Shown here one piece after another: positions 6,732-15,890 of a DNA stretch of 24,116 nt (the stretch's first letter is position 1; each line of letters opens with the position of its first letter). The stretch spans positions 1 to 24,116 of the forward strand of contig CAQFOZ010000035.1 of NCBI GenBank assembly GCA_948788915.1. The letters run 5' to 3'. The stretch is from an uncultured Muribaculaceae bacterium (GTDB taxonomy: Bacteria > Bacteroidota > Bacteroidia > Bacteroidales > Muribaculaceae). Below the pieces are notes generated by a model. That model ran no database searches. It was not told the origin of the DNA and worked only from the letters and a program-made list of their open reading frames with translations. The position numbers and the translations under genes were made by a program.

Positions 6732-9700
6732 TCCGCACTCATCTGCATTTACAAAAAAAGTTTTAGACACAGTAAGCTGGGGGGTATTCGCCATCCTGCT
6801 GGCAACATATTGGCTTACGACAGCACCTACGGTATCATATTGGGACTGTCCGGAGTATGTTTCAGCTGCATGGAGACTTGAAGTAGGGCACCCACCGGGC
6901 AATCCTTTCTGGATGCTGACCGAACGAGTCATAACAATGTTTGCGCCATCTGGAAAATACGCTGCGCTGGCAGTGAATCTTTCAAGTGGTTTATTCACTG
7001 CGTTCGCCGGATTCTTTCTTGCCCGTGTCATTTTTATGGCTTTGGGATGGGTGACAATTGGTATAAGATTGCATTCCCCTCTGCTTACCCGCTGTATTGC
7101 ATCCGCCACCGGAGCACTTGCTTTCGGATGGTGCGATTCCGCATGGTACTCGGCAGTCGAAGCTGAGGTATACGCCATGTCGATATTTATGTCGGCATTG
7201 TGCATCTGGCTGATGATGAAGTGGGCGGAATGTAATGATCCATCGAAAGCTACACGGTATCTGATACTGGTGGCATATCTCATGGGATTATCTATCGGTG
7301 TACACCAGCTTAACCTTCTTTGCATCCCGGCTATGGTGCTGATCTGGGGGTTCAAGCGCGGACGTGGAAAATGGTGGAAAGTACTTATTCTTCTTGTTTT
7401 CTCTTTAATTGCCGTCGGTGTTATCCTCCTTGGCATAATGCCCGGCATGATATGGCTTGCTTCCCGGTTTGAGCTGTTCGCTGTAAACACATGCAATCTA
7501 CCTTTTCTGAGTGGTGTAATTATATTCATCGCTACTTTAGGATTAATATTGATTGCAGGACTGATCATATCAAGCATGTGTAATGCCCGTCGTCTTAACA
7601 TAGCTTTCTGGATGACAGGAATGCTTCTTGTCGGATATTCATGCTATGCCTTGATTCCAATACGCGGAGATATCCCGTCTCCGGCAAATTCCGGTCGCCC
7701 CGGGAATCCGTTCTCTTTTGCATCATATCTTGCCCGGGAACAATATGGCGCTTCTCCTCTGATATACGGACACACCCCCATGAGCAAGCCCCTGTTACGC
7801 GAAGAATGGAATCAGGATGATTCTTTACCATCATACCGTAAAAAAGTGCTTCGCAGAAAACATCCGGTAATAGTTGCAAAAAAAGAGGGTATGCTTCTTA
7901 CTGACAATTACGGCATGCTCACAAAAAAAGATTCGGCCTTAAACAAAAAGATATTGGCAAGAGGCAGTGACGGATATGTTATACAAGGATATTTCCCGGA
8001 AGTTGAATATACCCCGGAACTAAACATGTGGTTTCCAAGAATAACAAGCCGTGATCCGTCCGATTTTCCCTGTTTTGAAGACTGGGCGGGAATGAATAAA
8101 GACAATATGTTGCGTGTGCCTGTTTCAGAAGCGGTTGATAGTGCCGGGAACTATGTATGCAAGATGAATGCACAAGGAGAAAGAGTCCGGTCTTTTTCCT
8201 GCAGGCCCACTTATATGCAGTCTTTACGGATGTTTCTGACATACCAGACCGGATATATGTATTTCCGTTATCTGTTATGGAACTTCTCGGGTCGTCAGAA
8301 CGATATCCATTCTACCGGAGAAGTAGAACACGGAAATTTTATCACAGGAATCCCGGTGATAGATAATGCCATGCTTGGAGACCAGTCAGCTCTTCCGGCA
8401 TTTGCCGGAAAAGAAAATCCGGGTAGGAACAGATACTTTCTTATTCCCCTGCTACTTGGTCTCGCAGGAATGATATGGCTGCTTGGCAAAGGAAAAAGAG
8501 GAATAAAGACAAATGTCATAATCGCAACTCTATTCGTCATGACAGGATTGGCAATTGTGGTGTATCTGAACCAATCACCGGGTGAGCCACGGGAGCGAGA
8601 CTACTCATTCCTCGGCTCATACTGGGCATTTGCCATGTGGATAGGATTCGGAGGTGCCGCCCTGATGCAATGGTGCAGAAAGTTCGCTCCGTTAGCCGCG
8701 GCAATACCTGTATTCAGTGTTATCTGGATGTTCATCCAGAATTTTGATGACCATGACAGAAGCAATCGATACACTGCGTCTGTAATTGCATCAAATATCC
8801 TTAACTCTCTTCCTGAAAACGCAATAATTTTTGTTAACGGAGACAATGGCACGTTCCCGTTATGGTATGCTCAGGAAGTCGAAGGAATAAGGCGGGATGT
8901 ACGTGTTATAAATCTTGCCTATCTCGGATTACCCGCCTATGTTGAAAGCCTGATGAGAGATTGGAACGAGGCTCCGCGCATACCGGCTACTCTAACCCGT
9001 GAGACAATAGCATACGGTGCCTTGCAATTCCCAAGACTGAAAGTTGTAAATGCAGATTCTGTACCTGATGCTCTGGAGATGCTGAAAACACTGGAGATAT
9101 CCGGCAGCCCCGTAATAAATGTTGATAAAGTACGCATAGCAGGAATAGCTCCAGACTCTGTTCTGTTTCCTTTAAGAAAACTGTCTGCTTCCGGAAGCTC
9201 AAACCTTGATTTCCGTAGACTGATGATCCTTGACATTATAGCTACCAATGCAGCATCTCCAAATCCACGCCCGATACATTGGCTTAAAACAATGCCGGAA
9301 CATGCATATGCAGGATTATATGAATACACATCTCCAGCTCTGTTCACCCGGGAATTAGGTCTTTTAACCCCGGATGAAACAGAACAAAGATATCTGACCG
9401 GTCTTGACAAAATGAAGGAACTTAATCCCAAAGGTAGAGAACCGTATCTTGATCAGACACCCGCAGGACAAGTAAGCATACACCGGGCAGGACTCGTAAT
9501 GGCAGCAACAGATATGCTGAAACATGGAAAAATTAAATCGGCACTTAGACTCGCATTAGCTTCTGATTCTCTTCTGGGAATGGACAGAAACACTTTTACA
9601 GGAGTCCACGACAAAGACTCGACTTTTAATACACGGAAAATGACCGGTCTCCTTTTTAGCGCATTGTCAGATTCGTTAAATATAAAAGGAGAACGAGACG

Positions 9701-9822
9701 AAGCGGTACGGCTCGGAAAGCGTGCTGAAGAAATAAAGACTGATGAAGAAAATTTAAATCGCGAATGGTTGAAATACAAACGAACATTATCACCTTCTTT
9801 GCGGTTAAAAATAAGTAGTTGA
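6709..9822 (+). CDS. DUF2723-family membrane glycosyltransferase (GT117/TMEM260-like)
   Basis: This large inner-membrane protein of 1037 residues has many hydrophobic segments in the first 320 residues and again around 585-690, with a soluble loop between them and a soluble C-terminal part. The family hallmark is near the N-terminus: WDCPEY (45-50), then EVGHPPGNPFWML (58-70). A second signature, QSPGEPRERDYSFLGSYWAF, starts at residue 622, and FVNGDNGTFPLWYAQEVEG follows in the C-terminal part. The eukaryotic relative TMEM260 transfers mannose to protein; bacterial members are believed to be lipid-linked-sugar-dependent, but substrates are unknown. The start is uncertain: TTG at 6709, inside gmd, or TTG at 6721. 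Overlap with gmd implies translational coupling. A repeat-rich gap follows. Confidence 0.85.
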   Translation: MKKALSNNPHSSAFTKKVLDTVSWGVFAILLATYWLTTAPTVSYWDCPEYVSAAWRLEVGHPPGNPFWMLTERVITMFAPSGKYAALAVNLSSGLFTAFAGFFLARVIFMALGWVTIGIRLHSPLLTRCIASATGALAFGWCDSAWYSAVEAEVYAMSIFMSALCIWLMMKWAECNDPSKATRYLILVAYLMGLSIGVHQLNLLCIPAMVLIWGFKRGRGKWWKVLILLVFSLIAVGVILLGIMPGMIWLASRFELFAVNTCNLPFLSGVIIFIATLGLILIAGLIISSMCNARRLNIAFWMTGMLLVGYSCYALIPIRGDIPSPANSGRPGNPFSFASYLAREQYGASPLIYGHTPMSKPLLREEWNQDDSLPSYRKKVLRRKHPVIVAKKEGMLLTDNYGMLTKKDSALNKKILARGSDGYVIQGYFPEVEYTPELNMWFPRITSRDPSDFPCFEDWAGMNKDNMLRVPVSEAVDSAGNYVCKMNAQGERVRSFSCRPTYMQSLRMFLTYQTGYMYFRYLLWNFSGRQNDIHSTGEVEHGNFITGIPVIDNAMLGDQSALPAFAGKENPGRNRYFLIPLLLGLAGMIWLLGKGKRGIKTNVIIATLFVMTGLAIVVYLNQSPGEPRERDYSFLGSYWAFAMWIGFGGAALMQWCRKFAPLAAAIPVFSVIWMFIQNFDDHDRSNRYTASVIASNILNSLPENAIIFVNGDNGTFPLWYAQEVEGIRRDVRVINLAYLGLPAYVESLMRDWNEAPRIPATLTRETIAYGALQFPRLKVVNADSVPDALEMLKTLEISGSPVINVDKVRIAGIAPDSVLFPLRKLSASGSSNLDFRRLMILDIIATNAASPNPRPIHWLKTMPEHAYAGLYEYTSPALFTRELGLLTPDETEQRYLTGLDKMKELNPKGREPYLDQTPAGQVSIHRAGLVMAATDMLKHGKIKSALRLALASDSLLGMDRNTFTGVHDKDSTFNTRKMTGLLFSALSDSLNIKGERDEAVRLGKRAEEIKTDEENLNREWLKYKRTLSPSLRLKISS

Positions 9823-9845
9823 GATAAATTAATGAACATATAAAA

Positions 9846-9946
9846 CGAAGAGATTTTTGAGTCGATTTTGGCGCGGAGCAAAGGAGCATATACTAATATG
9901 CGACTGAACGACAAGCCGAAAGCGACCAAAAAGATCGAGTTTTATA
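9846..9946. repeat. Imperfect palindromic intergenic element
   Basis: The 215-bp gap after the DUF2723 gene holds GCATAT-ACTA-ATATGC, a perfect 6-bp stem at 9886-9901, inside a larger imperfect inverted repeat: GAGTCGATTTTGG near 9859-9871 against CCAAAAAGATCGAGT near 9927-9941. The unusual composition and symmetry suggest a dispersed intergenic repeat or an attenuator or terminator structure, with no T run to make it a classic terminator. No second copy lies in this window. The remainder up to 10037 is AT-rich and shows no clear promoter. Confidence 0.5.
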
Positions 9947-10037
9947 GTTCAAGATTAAAACAATACATATATCGCTTAATTTTTCTCAACTACTTATCAA
10001 ATAAACAACTAAACTAATTTACCGAATATTAGTATTT

Positions 10038-10445
10038 ATGAATATGAAAAAATATCTGATGGCTCTTGTGGCTGTCGCAATTCTGGTTATTCCGGTTGAT
10101 GCAAAAAAGAAAAAAATTGAAGGTGGCAAACCTATGATCTCATTTACAGAGCAGACTCACGATTTCGGAATAATTTCACGTAATAAAGATTTTGTTTCTA
10201 CTGAATTTGAATTTACCAACACGGGAAACGCCCCTCTGGTGATATATGACACCACTGCCGAATGCGGATGCACACGCCCCTCATACCCGAAGAATCCTAT
10301 AGCTCCCGGTAAAAGTGGAAAGATTAAGGTAAATTTTATACCGAAAGGATATTCCGGAGGTTTCACTAAAAGTGTGAAAGTAAAAAGCAATGCAAGCTCA
10401 AAACCCAAAGTACTGAAGATCTCTGGTATAGTAAACCCTAATTGA
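10038..10445 (+). CDS. Secreted DUF1573-domain protein (short)
   Basis: The protein of 135 residues starts with a signal peptide (about 1-22, ending near VDA), followed by a Lys-rich patch and a single DUF1573 domain, an immunoglobulin-like beta-sandwich. The pattern is typical: THDFGII at 40-46, FTNTGNAPLVI, then ECGCTRPSYP (75-84) and PIAPGKSGKIKV. Members are common in Bacteroidota periplasm; their function is not established. The stop lies one base before the next start, so the two are translationally linked. A second in-frame ATG two codons downstream cannot be excluded as the start. Confidence 0.92.
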   Translation: MNMKKYLMALVAVAILVIPVDAKKKKIEGGKPMISFTEQTHDFGIISRNKDFVSTEFEFTNTGNAPLVIYDTTAECGCTRPSYPKNPIAPGKSGKIKVNFIPKGYSGGFTKSVKVKSNASSKPKVLKISGIVNPN

Positions 10446-10446
10446 A

Positions 10447-11520
10447 ATGTCCGGTTTCAGAAATATATTTCTATTGTTCTTTATCTCGGTAATCTCAGGT
10501 GCATCTGCGGAGATTGTCTGGATTGAAAAAGACTATGACTTCGGTCTGATGAAAGAGGAGGCAGGTCCACAAACAGGAAAGGCGAGATTTATAAACAAAG
10601 GACCTCTCGAAATCTGTGTAACCGGAGTCAGGACAAGCTGTGGCTGCACCAGTGCCATATATCCTCAGGAGCCTGTATCTCCGGGCGACACGGCTACTAT
10701 AACCTTTACCTATGATCCCAAGGGACGTCCGGGACGCTTCCAGAAATCAGTACGTGTATATGTTGGCGATTCCGATACATATTTAGTACGCATAAAAGGG
10801 AACGTGCTGGGAACACCCCGGTCGCTGTCCAAACTGTATCCGATAGAAAACGGTGCGTTGCGCCTTTCAGAAGCTCTTGTTGCGGCTGGAGATGTTACAT
10901 ACGGAACCACACGCCATTTTTTTGTAAATGGATATAACCAAAGCGGTGATTCCATAACACCCGTTATACTCTGCACTGATCCGGCTCTGTCTGTTTCAGC
11001 ATCCCAAGAAAAATTAGGGCCCGGAGACATTGTAACTTATGGGCTATATTTTAATTCGCGCAATGTCTCCGAAATCGGTCATGTGGATATTCCTCTAAAA
11101 ATCACCGCAGATAAAGGAAATCCGAACAATGAAGTGACAATCAGTCTTACTGCCAACGTAATTCCGGATTTATCCAAACTTACAAAAGAGGATGTGGATC
11201 ACGGGCCACGTTGCTACCTGCTTCCGGAACGGATAGATATGGGGATTCTTAAATCCGGAAGTAAAAATCCACACTTCAAATTTGCAATCAGAAACGAAGG
11301 AGAAAAAGAGATGAGAATAATGAGAGTTTATTCACCATCCGGAAAAGTCAAGATCTCTCGTTTCCCTACAAAACTTAATGTCGATAAAGCCGGAGAGGCA
11401 GAAGGAACTTTACTACTTGATAAGGTGTCTTCTTCTCCATTTAATATAAAAATCGAAGTCATTACCGATGACCCTCTGCATCCGGTAAGAATTTTACATT
11501 TGGTAGGTCAAATAGAATAA
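10447..11520 (+). CDS. Secreted DUF1573-domain protein (long)
   Basis: The protein of 357 residues has a signal peptide (about 1-21, ending ASA) and an N-terminal DUF1573 domain: KDYDFGLMKEE at 28-38, FINKGPLEI, TSCGCTSAIYP at 63-73, PVSPGDTATITFTYDPKGRPG. Two further beta-rich segments follow, about 125-230 and 250-357; the last again opens with a DMGILKSG-type motif and RNEG, so it is probably a degenerate repeat of the same fold. Function is unknown. It directly follows the single-domain paralogue, and together they may form a periplasmic or outer-surface scaffold; that is inference. Confidence 0.88.
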   Translation: MSGFRNIFLLFFISVISGASAEIVWIEKDYDFGLMKEEAGPQTGKARFINKGPLEICVTGVRTSCGCTSAIYPQEPVSPGDTATITFTYDPKGRPGRFQKSVRVYVGDSDTYLVRIKGNVLGTPRSLSKLYPIENGALRLSEALVAAGDVTYGTTRHFFVNGYNQSGDSITPVILCTDPALSVSASQEKLGPGDIVTYGLYFNSRNVSEIGHVDIPLKITADKGNPNNEVTISLTANVIPDLSKLTKEDVDHGPRCYLLPERIDMGILKSGSKNPHFKFAIRNEGEKEMRIMRVYSPSGKVKISRFPTKLNVDKAGEAEGTLLLDKVSSSPFNIKIEVITDDPLHPVRILHLVGQIE

Positions 11521-11561
11521 TGTAACTTTGAGAACGAACCAAGAAAATACATAGTAAGAAT

Positions 11562-12689
11562 ATGGAACATCCGGAAAACGATACATCATACAAGGGACTT
11601 CAGGTCAACTCAGGAGTCACCTCTCAACCGATCACAAATCCTTATCGTCGGCCGGCGCGCCGCCGCAGACAACTGACACCGGGAGAATACGTAGAAGGCA
11701 TAATCAAAGGTGATGTCAGCATTCTTGGACAGGCAGTCACTCTTGTCGAGAGCACAGCCGACCAGCACCAGATACTGGCACAGGAAGTGATCGAGAAATG
11801 CCTTCCCTATTCAGGCAATTCTCGAAGAATAGGTATCACCGGTGTTCCGGGAGCAGGAAAATCAACGTCTATTGATGTCTTCGGGCTGCATGTTCTCAAA
11901 CAAGGGGGAAAACTTGCTGTACTCGCTATTGACCCAAGTAGCGAACGCACGAAGGGCAGTATACTTGGAGACAAAACAAGGATGGAGAAACTGTCACAGA
12001 ATCAATCGGCATTTATCAGACCTTCCCCTTCAGCCGGATCTTTAGGAGGTGTGGCCCGGAAAACACGGGAAACCATTGTGCTGTGTGAAGCAGCCGGCTA
12101 TAACAACATATTCGTTGAGACAGTAGGTGTCGGACAAAGTGAGACTGCCGTACATTCTATGGTAGACTTCTTCCTGCTTATTCAACTTGCCGGAACCGGT
12201 GACGAATTACAGGGTATAAAGCGCGGAATAATGGAAATGGCAGACGGTATCGCCATAAATAAAGCGGACGGTGACAATATCGAGAGAGCCAATCTTGCAG
12301 CCGCCCAATTCCGCAATGCACTTCACCTTTTCCCGCCGACACCAAGTAAATGGCGGCCGGAAGTTATGACATACAGCGGCTATTTTGAACTTGGTATAGA
12401 CAAAGTCTGGGATATGATCGACCGCTATTTCGACTACGTAAAGGGAAACGGATATTTTGAACGGAAACGCAATGAACAGGCGAAATACTGGATGGTAGAG
12501 TCTATCAATGAGGAATTACGAAATAACTTCTACAGACAGCCGGAAATCCGCGCACTGCTTGAGCAGAAAGAGATGCGAGTGCTCAACAATGAGCAATCTT
12601 CATTCACAGCGGCTCACGATGTCCTGACAAGATATTTCGAGATTCTAAAATCCCAGGGATCCCCGCTTAAACCGGGTGATATCCGTTGA
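11562..12689 (+). CDS. meaB: Methylmalonyl-CoA mutase-associated G3E GTPase MeaB
   Basis: This cytoplasmic GTPase loads and protects adenosylcobalamin in methylmalonyl-CoA mutase, part of the succinate-to-propionate route of Bacteroidales. It has 375 residues. Motifs in order: GVPGAGKS Walker A (94-101), DPSSERTKGSILGDKTRM (124-141), ETVGVGQSE (186-194) and NKAD base-recognition (233-236). The C-terminal helical dimerisation arm is present. The N-terminus carries a basic tract (RRPARRRRQ, 29-37) before the conserved LTPGEYVEGI segment. The mutase subunits, usually next to meaB, are not in the window immediately upstream or downstream. Confidence 0.95.
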   Translation: MEHPENDTSYKGLQVNSGVTSQPITNPYRRPARRRRQLTPGEYVEGIIKGDVSILGQAVTLVESTADQHQILAQEVIEKCLPYSGNSRRIGITGVPGAGKSTSIDVFGLHVLKQGGKLAVLAIDPSSERTKGSILGDKTRMEKLSQNQSAFIRPSPSAGSLGGVARKTRETIVLCEAAGYNNIFVETVGVGQSETAVHSMVDFFLLIQLAGTGDELQGIKRGIMEMADGIAINKADGDNIERANLAAAQFRNALHLFPPTPSKWRPEVMTYSGYFELGIDKVWDMIDRYFDYVKGNGYFERKRNEQAKYWMVESINEELRNNFYRQPEIRALLEQKEMRVLNNEQSSFTAAHDVLTRYFEILKSQGSPLKPGDIR

Positions 12690-12701
12690 TTTGCGCTCAG
12701 A

Positions 12702-13568
12702 ATGGACAAGGAGAATAAGATAAGGCAGGATACCGCTGTATCTATCGTGTGTTACAATACACCGGACGATGAGATGCGATCCTGCCTGTCCTATCTTGTT
12801 TGTCATAGACTGAGTAACATCTACGTTATAGACAATTCAAAATCAACTGCGACAAAAAAGATAACGGAAGAATTTCCCGGAACCATTTATATACCCAACA
12901 ATAACACAGGCTTTGGTTCCGCACATAATATAGCCTTGCGCAAAAGTCTTAAGCAAGATATGCGCTATCACCTTGTGTTGAACAGCGATATACTGCTCTC
13001 ACCCTGTATTCTTGAAAAAGCGTTGGAATATCTTGACACACATTCCGACACAGGTGCACTCCAGCCCGAAATTCTAAACAGTGACGGCAGCCCACAGTAC
13101 ACAGTCAGACTTCTGCCAACCCCTTTGGATTTAATCGGACGCCGATTTCTCCCATCCATACTAACAGCCGCACGCAAAAGGAAGTATCTGCTGCAGGATG
13201 CGGACAGAAAAAAAGTACTTCAGATTCACTACATGCAGGGAAGCTTTATGTTATTGAGAATGGAGGCCCTAAAAGAAACCGGATTATTCGATGAAAGATT
13301 TTTCATGTATCCCGAAGATATAGATCTGACACGCAGAATATCACGCTCTTGGAAATGCATATACTGGCCCGGAGGATCCGTAATTCACGCCCATCGGCAG
13401 GAAAGCTACCACTCCCTGCGTTTGCTCCGCATACATATCATAAACATGATTAAATACTTCAATAAATGGGGTTGGATATTCGACAAAGAGCGTCGCAGAC
13501 TTAATACTTCCGTGCTAAATGCTATTTCGATGCAGTTTCAGCAATCATCCACACATAAGAATTATTGA
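12702..13568 (+). CDS. GT2-family glycosyltransferase (rhamnosyltransferase-like)
   Basis: The protein of 288 residues is a GT-A fold inverting glycosyltransferase: SIVCYNTPDDE opens the Rossmann-like core, NNNTGFGSAHNIAL (67-80) is the nucleotide-sugar pattern seen in WbbL-type enzymes, LNSDI at 93-97 stands in place of DxD, and GLFDERFFMYPEDIDLTRRI holds the likely catalytic E205/D206 pair. No transmembrane segment is evident, so it should act at the cytoplasmic face on cell-envelope polysaccharide. Donor unknown; rhamnose is suggested only by general resemblance. It lies 12 bp after meaB and is presumably cotranscribed. Confidence 0.87.
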   Translation: MDKENKIRQDTAVSIVCYNTPDDEMRSCLSYLVCHRLSNIYVIDNSKSTATKKITEEFPGTIYIPNNNTGFGSAHNIALRKSLKQDMRYHLVLNSDILLSPCILEKALEYLDTHSDTGALQPEILNSDGSPQYTVRLLPTPLDLIGRRFLPSILTAARKRKYLLQDADRKKVLQIHYMQGSFMLLRMEALKETGLFDERFFMYPEDIDLTRRISRSWKCIYWPGGSVIHAHRQESYHSLRLLRIHIINMIKYFNKWGWIFDKERRRLNTSVLNAISMQFQQSSTHKNY

Positions 13569-13625
13569 TATTTAACAGACTCAAGACCTCTTAAATCAAC
13601 GGCATACCCTCGCTGTTTTTACCTG

Positions 13626-13656
13626 CAAAAGTAACATAAAACCGTAATTTCTCAAA
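13626..13656 (-). promoter_or_regulatory. Orphan Bacteroidota-type promoter pointing left
   Basis: On the minus strand, TTTG (13653-13656), 19 nt, then TACTTTTG (13626-13633) is a full match to the TTTG/TAnnTTTG consensus. Transcription would start near 13619 and run antisense into the 3' end of the GT2 gene. There is no minus-strand gene there, so it may drive a small RNA or be a remnant. The rest of 13569-13775 is AT-rich and holds no other recognised feature. Confidence 0.5.
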
Positions 13657-13775
13657 TAAATTCATGTCGCTGATTATCTGTTCTTCAAATTTGATTCCGG
13701 ACATAAAAAAGTGGCATAATCTGAAATGATGATTTGATTAATTCATCTAAACTTAATATATTACACTTGATATTT

Positions 13776-15890
13776 ATGGACAGATATGATTTCATTGAAA
13801 CGCAAGAAGATATAGTTTCCAACATAAGGACTCTTTATTCATATTTACAAGGGAAACAAGGCGATGAATATAAGTCTTGGGCTATTGAAAAAATGATTAG
13901 AGGTGAAAATTATGTTGTTGAAATTATCGACTCGATGATATGTTTCGCCCCAAGTAGGTTCGTTGTGTATCTTAATAATTCAAAAGAAAAACACGAAGAG
14001 AACCATGGTGATGGGACGCAGACTGATGAGAAAATCAAAGCTTACTATCAAAAGGTGCAAGATGAAAGACTTGATTTACTATTCCAAAATGAACTATCAA
14101 AATATGGAGTGTCATCTAATCAAAAAATATACTGGATATCTAATGATATAACAGTTGATGACATTATTCGGATATCAAGAAATAAAACTAAGTATGCTCC
14201 ACAAAATTTGGAATTTGATAAATATTGGCATATACAAATGCATCTGCCTGAGGGAAAAGATGGTATTCAAATTGACCCAACATTAATGCTTATAGAACCG
14301 GAGCCGGTTATTGGTACTGGCGAGTGGGATGATGGTCAATGTAGAAATTTCAAAAACATAGATAATGGCAATATCGTTCTTGTTAGAAAAGGTAATCAGG
14401 CAATTGCCTTATGTCAGATTATAGGAGAAAACTTTACTGATGCTAATCTAACAGCAAAATATATAAACGTAAATTTTAGGAAGGTAAAAATATTATCATG
14501 GGCAGATAACTACAAACAACCTCAGTCAAGGCTTTTCTCACAAGGGACATTTTCATCGTGCGGTAAACATACCGAACAATACAGATATATAAATGAATGG
14601 TTGGCCTATATGAATAATAAGGCATTTACAGATAAATGTGCTAATTTACTTAGGTCAAAACACAATATAATATTACAAGGTGCACCAGGTACAGGAAAAA
14701 CTTATAATACCGCAGCAATAGCTCTTGATGTGCTCGGGGTAAGTGATGTAGATCTGACGGATCATGTTGCAGTTATGAACAGGTATAATGAGTTACTTGA
14801 TAATCGAATATTCTTTACTACATTTCACCAATCACTTGATTATGAAGATTTTGTCGAGGGATTAAAACCCCATGTTCAGACAAATGCAAATGGGGATAGT
14901 ATAGGTGTTGTATACGAACCTGAAGATGGTATATTTAAACGTGCATGCAGCGCAGTAGTTACAGACGAAAGCAAGGATATTATTGAGTGTATTGATGATT
15001 ACCTCCAACAAATCAACGGATTCGAAAACAAAAGGGAAATACCAACCATTTCTGGAAGATCTTCTCTTTATGTATGGTGGAATGATGGAAATACAACGAT
15101 AAGCTGTAGAAGTACAAAATCAACCAGCCAGCGAGAGAAAGAGTATACTCCTTCTCCCTTAAACATCGAAAAAATAAAACTTCAGGCTTTAGGTAAAGGA
15201 AGCGAAAATAATTGGCAACAATATGCCCAAGCATTCATCGAGGCTGTTAAAAAGGAATATCATGCTAAGGCAGATAATTCAGTTGTTCTCATTATTGATG
15301 AAATCAATAGAGGTAATGTTTCAAAAATATTTGGCGAATTGATAACACTACTGGAATCTGACAAACGCGACAAAGCACATCATCCGTTAAAAGTATTGTT
15401 ACCTTATTCAAAAACATTGTTTGGTGTTCCAAGTAATCTTTACATTATCGGTACAATGAATACGACTGATAGAAGTACTGGTACTTTAGACTATGCTCTT
15501 CGCAGGCGTTTTGCATTCGTCACTCTGCAATCTAATCCGGCGGTCATTGAAAAACATTATGATAAATTGAATAATCAAGACCTAAAGATAAAGGCTATAG
15601 GATTGTTCAGTGATATTAAGTCCTTTATCATGAATCCAAAACATCAATGTGGGAATTTTGGTATAGATGACTTAATGGTGGGTCATAGCTATTTTATGGC
15701 ATCTTCCGAAGATGAATTGGTAAATAAAGTAGAGTTTGAGATACTTCCACTCATTGCAGAATACATTAGCGATGGTATTATAAACGTCTCGAATGAAGAG
15801 AAGACTAAAGCTTTTCAAGCATGGTCTAATTTACAACCAATGCAAGTTGTGGAAGAAGCAGTGGATGCAGAAGACGAAAGTTTGATATGA
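13776..15890 (+). CDS. mcrB: McrB-like AAA+ GTPase of a modification-dependent restriction system
   Basis: This is the recognition and motor subunit of a McrBC-type system, which in well-studied cases binds modified cytosine in foreign DNA and translocates with GTP before the McrC nuclease cuts. The protein has about 704 residues. The N-terminal part (1-290) is unlike E. coli McrB; about residues 170-250 (GTGEWDDGQ, GNIVLVRKGNQAIALCQIIGE) resemble an EVE/PUA-like base-reading domain. The AAA+ part shows Walker A GAPGTGKT near 302, EDFVEGLKP, Walker B VVLIIDEINRGN near 506-513, the McrB motif MNTTDRS near 560 and LRRRFAF Arg fingers. The ATG at 13776 (MDRYDF) is preferred to a TTG at 13734. 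It overlaps mcrC by 4 bp. The region is visibly more AT-rich than its neighbours, suggesting transfer. Confidence 0.92.
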   Translation: MDRYDFIETQEDIVSNIRTLYSYLQGKQGDEYKSWAIEKMIRGENYVVEIIDSMICFAPSRFVVYLNNSKEKHEENHGDGTQTDEKIKAYYQKVQDERLDLLFQNELSKYGVSSNQKIYWISNDITVDDIIRISRNKTKYAPQNLEFDKYWHIQMHLPEGKDGIQIDPTLMLIEPEPVIGTGEWDDGQCRNFKNIDNGNIVLVRKGNQAIALCQIIGENFTDANLTAKYINVNFRKVKILSWADNYKQPQSRLFSQGTFSSCGKHTEQYRYINEWLAYMNNKAFTDKCANLLRSKHNIILQGAPGTGKTYNTAAIALDVLGVSDVDLTDHVAVMNRYNELLDNRIFFTTFHQSLDYEDFVEGLKPHVQTNANGDSIGVVYEPEDGIFKRACSAVVTDESKDIIECIDDYLQQINGFENKREIPTISGRSSLYVWWNDGNTTISCRSTKSTSQREKEYTPSPLNIEKIKLQALGKGSENNWQQYAQAFIEAVKKEYHAKADNSVVLIIDEINRGNVSKIFGELITLLESDKRDKAHHPLKVLLPYSKTLFGVPSNLYIIGTMNTTDRSTGTLDYALRRRFAFVTLQSNPAVIEKHYDKLNNQDLKIKAIGLFSDIKSFIMNPKHQCGNFGIDDLMVGHSYFMASSEDELVNKVEFEILPLIAEYISDGIINVSNEEKTKAFQAWSNLQPMQVVEEAVDAEDESLI

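Noticed and set aside
6675..7601. Long open frame of 308 codons on the minus strand
   Set aside because: It lies wholly opposite gmd and the DUF2723 gene, which carry clear family motifs; its composition (many Met, Arg, Ser, no domain) is that of an antisense shadow.
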